A DNA stretch of 41,483 nt from Streptococcus sp. 68 (GTDB lineage: Bacteria > Bacillota > Bacilli > Lactobacillales > Streptococcaceae): positions 70,626 to 112,108 of the forward strand of contig NZ_VMMX01000011.1 of the NCBI RefSeq assembly GCF_013277415.1, in the 5' to 3' direction. Below, piece after piece: positions 40,648-41,483 of this stretch (positions are counted from its first letter, which is position 1; every line of letters begins with the position of its first letter). Under the pieces are notes generated by a model. That model had not been told where the DNA came from and searched no databases. It worked only from the letters and a program-made list of their open reading frames with translations. Made by a program: the position numbers and the translations under genes.

Positions 40648-41313
40648 ATGTCAGATCGTACGATTGGAATTTTAGGCTTGGGAATTTTTGGGAGTAGTGT
40701 CCTAGCTGCCCTAGCCAAGCAGGATATGAATATTATCGCTATTGATGACCACGCAGAGCGCATCAATCAGTTTGAGCCAGTTTTGGCGCGTGGAGTGATT
40801 GGTGACATCACAGATGAAGAATTATTGAGATCAGCAGGGATTGATACCTGCGATACCGTTGTAGTCGCAACAGGTGAAAATCTGGAGTCGAGTGTGCTTG
40901 CGGTTATGCATTGTAAGAGTTTGGGGGTACCGACTGTTATTGCCAAGGTCAAAAGCCATACAGCTAAGAAAGTGCTAGAAAAGATTGGAGCTGACTCGGT
41001 TATCTCGCCAGAGTATGAAATGGGGCAGTCCCTAGCACAGACCATTCTTTTCCATAATAGTGTTGATGTCTTTCAGTTGGATAAAAATGTCTCTATTGTG
41101 GAGATGAAAATTCCTCAGTCTTGGGCAGGTCAAAGTTTGAGTGAATTAGACCTCCGTGGCAAATACAATCTGAATATTTTGGGCTTCCGAGAGCAGGAAA
41201 ATTCCCCATTGGATGTTGAATTTGGACCAGATGACCTCTTGAAAGCAGATACCTATATTTTGGCAGTCATCAACAACCAGTATTTGGATACCCTAGCAGC
41301 ATTGAATTCGTAA
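40648..41313 (+). CDS. cabP: CabP/KtrA-type c-di-AMP-binding RCK protein
   Basis: A 221-residue regulatory subunit of the TrkH channel. The N-terminal RCK domain has a Rossmann fold with GILGLGIFGSSVLAAL and the acidic end of strand 2 (IIAIDDHAER); the C-terminal RCK_C domain (from about residue 135, DVFQLDKNVSIVEM) is where c-di-AMP binds in CabP. Known in pneumococcus to interact with TrkH and to stop potassium uptake when c-di-AMP is bound. Start at 40648 (MSDRTIGILG) follows AAAGGAAAGAG; seven upstream codons are open too. A terminator follows directly. Confidence 0.92.
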   Translation: MSDRTIGILGLGIFGSSVLAALAKQDMNIIAIDDHAERINQFEPVLARGVIGDITDEELLRSAGIDTCDTVVVATGENLESSVLAVMHCKSLGVPTVIAKVKSHTAKKVLEKIGADSVISPEYEMGQSLAQTILFHNSVDVFQLDKNVSIVEMKIPQSWAGQSLSELDLRGKYNLNILGFREQENSPLDVEFGPDDLLKADTYILAVINNQYLDTLAALNS

Positions 41314-41336
41314 AAGAGGGAGTTTCCCTCTTTTTT
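41312..41336 (+). terminator. Intrinsic terminator after cabP
   Basis: AAAAGAGGGA (41312-41321), a three-base loop, then TCCCTCTTTTTT (41325-41336). A textbook rho-independent terminator. Confidence 0.92.
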
Positions 41337-41406
41337 GATGCCCAAGATGGCAAATAGAGACAGAAGCCTTGTATTCTAGTAAAAGTTCTTCAAAGGCTGG
41401 ACTTTA

Positions 41407-41415
41407 TGGTAAAAT
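41407..41415 (+). promoter_or_regulatory. Promoter-like extended -10 for a gene beyond the window
   Basis: TGGTAAAAT (41407-41415) is an extended -10 with only a weak -35 candidate about 17 bases upstream. The downstream gene lies outside the window, behind the BOX element that starts at 41440. Confidence 0.45.
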
Positions 41416-41439
41416 AGAAAGAAGTGACAAGAGAGAGTA

Positions 41440-41483
41440 ATACTCAATGAAAATCAAAGATCAAACTAGGAAACTAGCCGCAG
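41440..41483 (+). repeat. BOX element, boxA start (partial, cut by window edge)
   Basis: The last 44 bases begin ATACTCAATGAAAATCAAAG and run through AACTAGGAAACTAGCCGCAG, the forward boxA start of the BOX repeat. It is in the opposite orientation to the copies at 1-40 and 34498-34647. Confidence 0.9.

Overview
The window reads as chromosomal DNA of a Mitis-group Streptococcus, most likely Streptococcus pneumoniae or a very close relative (S. pseudopneumoniae, S. mitis). This rests on near-textbook pneumococcal ComA and ComB, the pneumococcal purine operon order, the bgaC-gadVWEF-agaS locus, two choline-binding surface proteins, and BOX-type repeats at both edges (1-40, 41440-41483) and at 34498-34647. 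No tool was run; family calls come from reading motifs.

Layout. (1) 59-3574: comAB, the exporter of the competence peptide. (2) 3744-20997: the purine biosynthesis cluster purC, L, F, M, N, H, D, E, K, B, which makes IMP and then AMP. It is broken by non-purine material in four places: a duplicated purM 5' end with a hairpin spacer (9787-10007), two small genes between purN and purH (11553-12435), a strongly folded 140-nt sequence before purE (15402-15541), and a 795-codon AT-rich gene resembling the RloC/PrrC tRNA anticodon nucleases between purK and purB (17141-19528). (3) 21255-29147: a carbohydrate locus with GntR regulator AgaR (minus strand), surface beta-galactosidase BgaC, a mannose-family PTS (GadVWEF), AgaS and GalM. 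BgaC trims galactose from host glycans, the PTS imports amino sugars or galactose, and AgaS and GalM feed the products into glycolysis. The strH gene I would expect between purB and agaR in pneumococcus is not there.

(4) 29276-32746: two choline-binding proteins, one with a CAP/SCP-type N-terminus and one PspA-like with a coiled coil. The promoter of the PspA-like gene has a WalR-type box (30831-30847) and a run of nine G in its -35/-10 spacer, a plausible phase-variation switch. (5) 32973-36038: a minus-strand pair (VTC-domain and DUF4956 proteins) facing a plus-strand lipoprotein of the Cthe_2159-like carbohydrate-binding family, with a BOX element between them. (6) 36279-41313: VOC/glyoxalase protein, hexapeptide acetyltransferase, a compact Fst-type type I toxin-antitoxin locus (38071-38363), a nucleoside phosphorylase, and TrkH-CabP potassium uptake.

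The most interesting items are the complete Fst/par-like toxin-antisense module, which has a 38-codon toxin, a shared bidirectional terminator, interacting repeats and a convergent antisense promoter; the RloC-like gene inserted in the purine operon; the poly-G promoter; and the folded element before purE.
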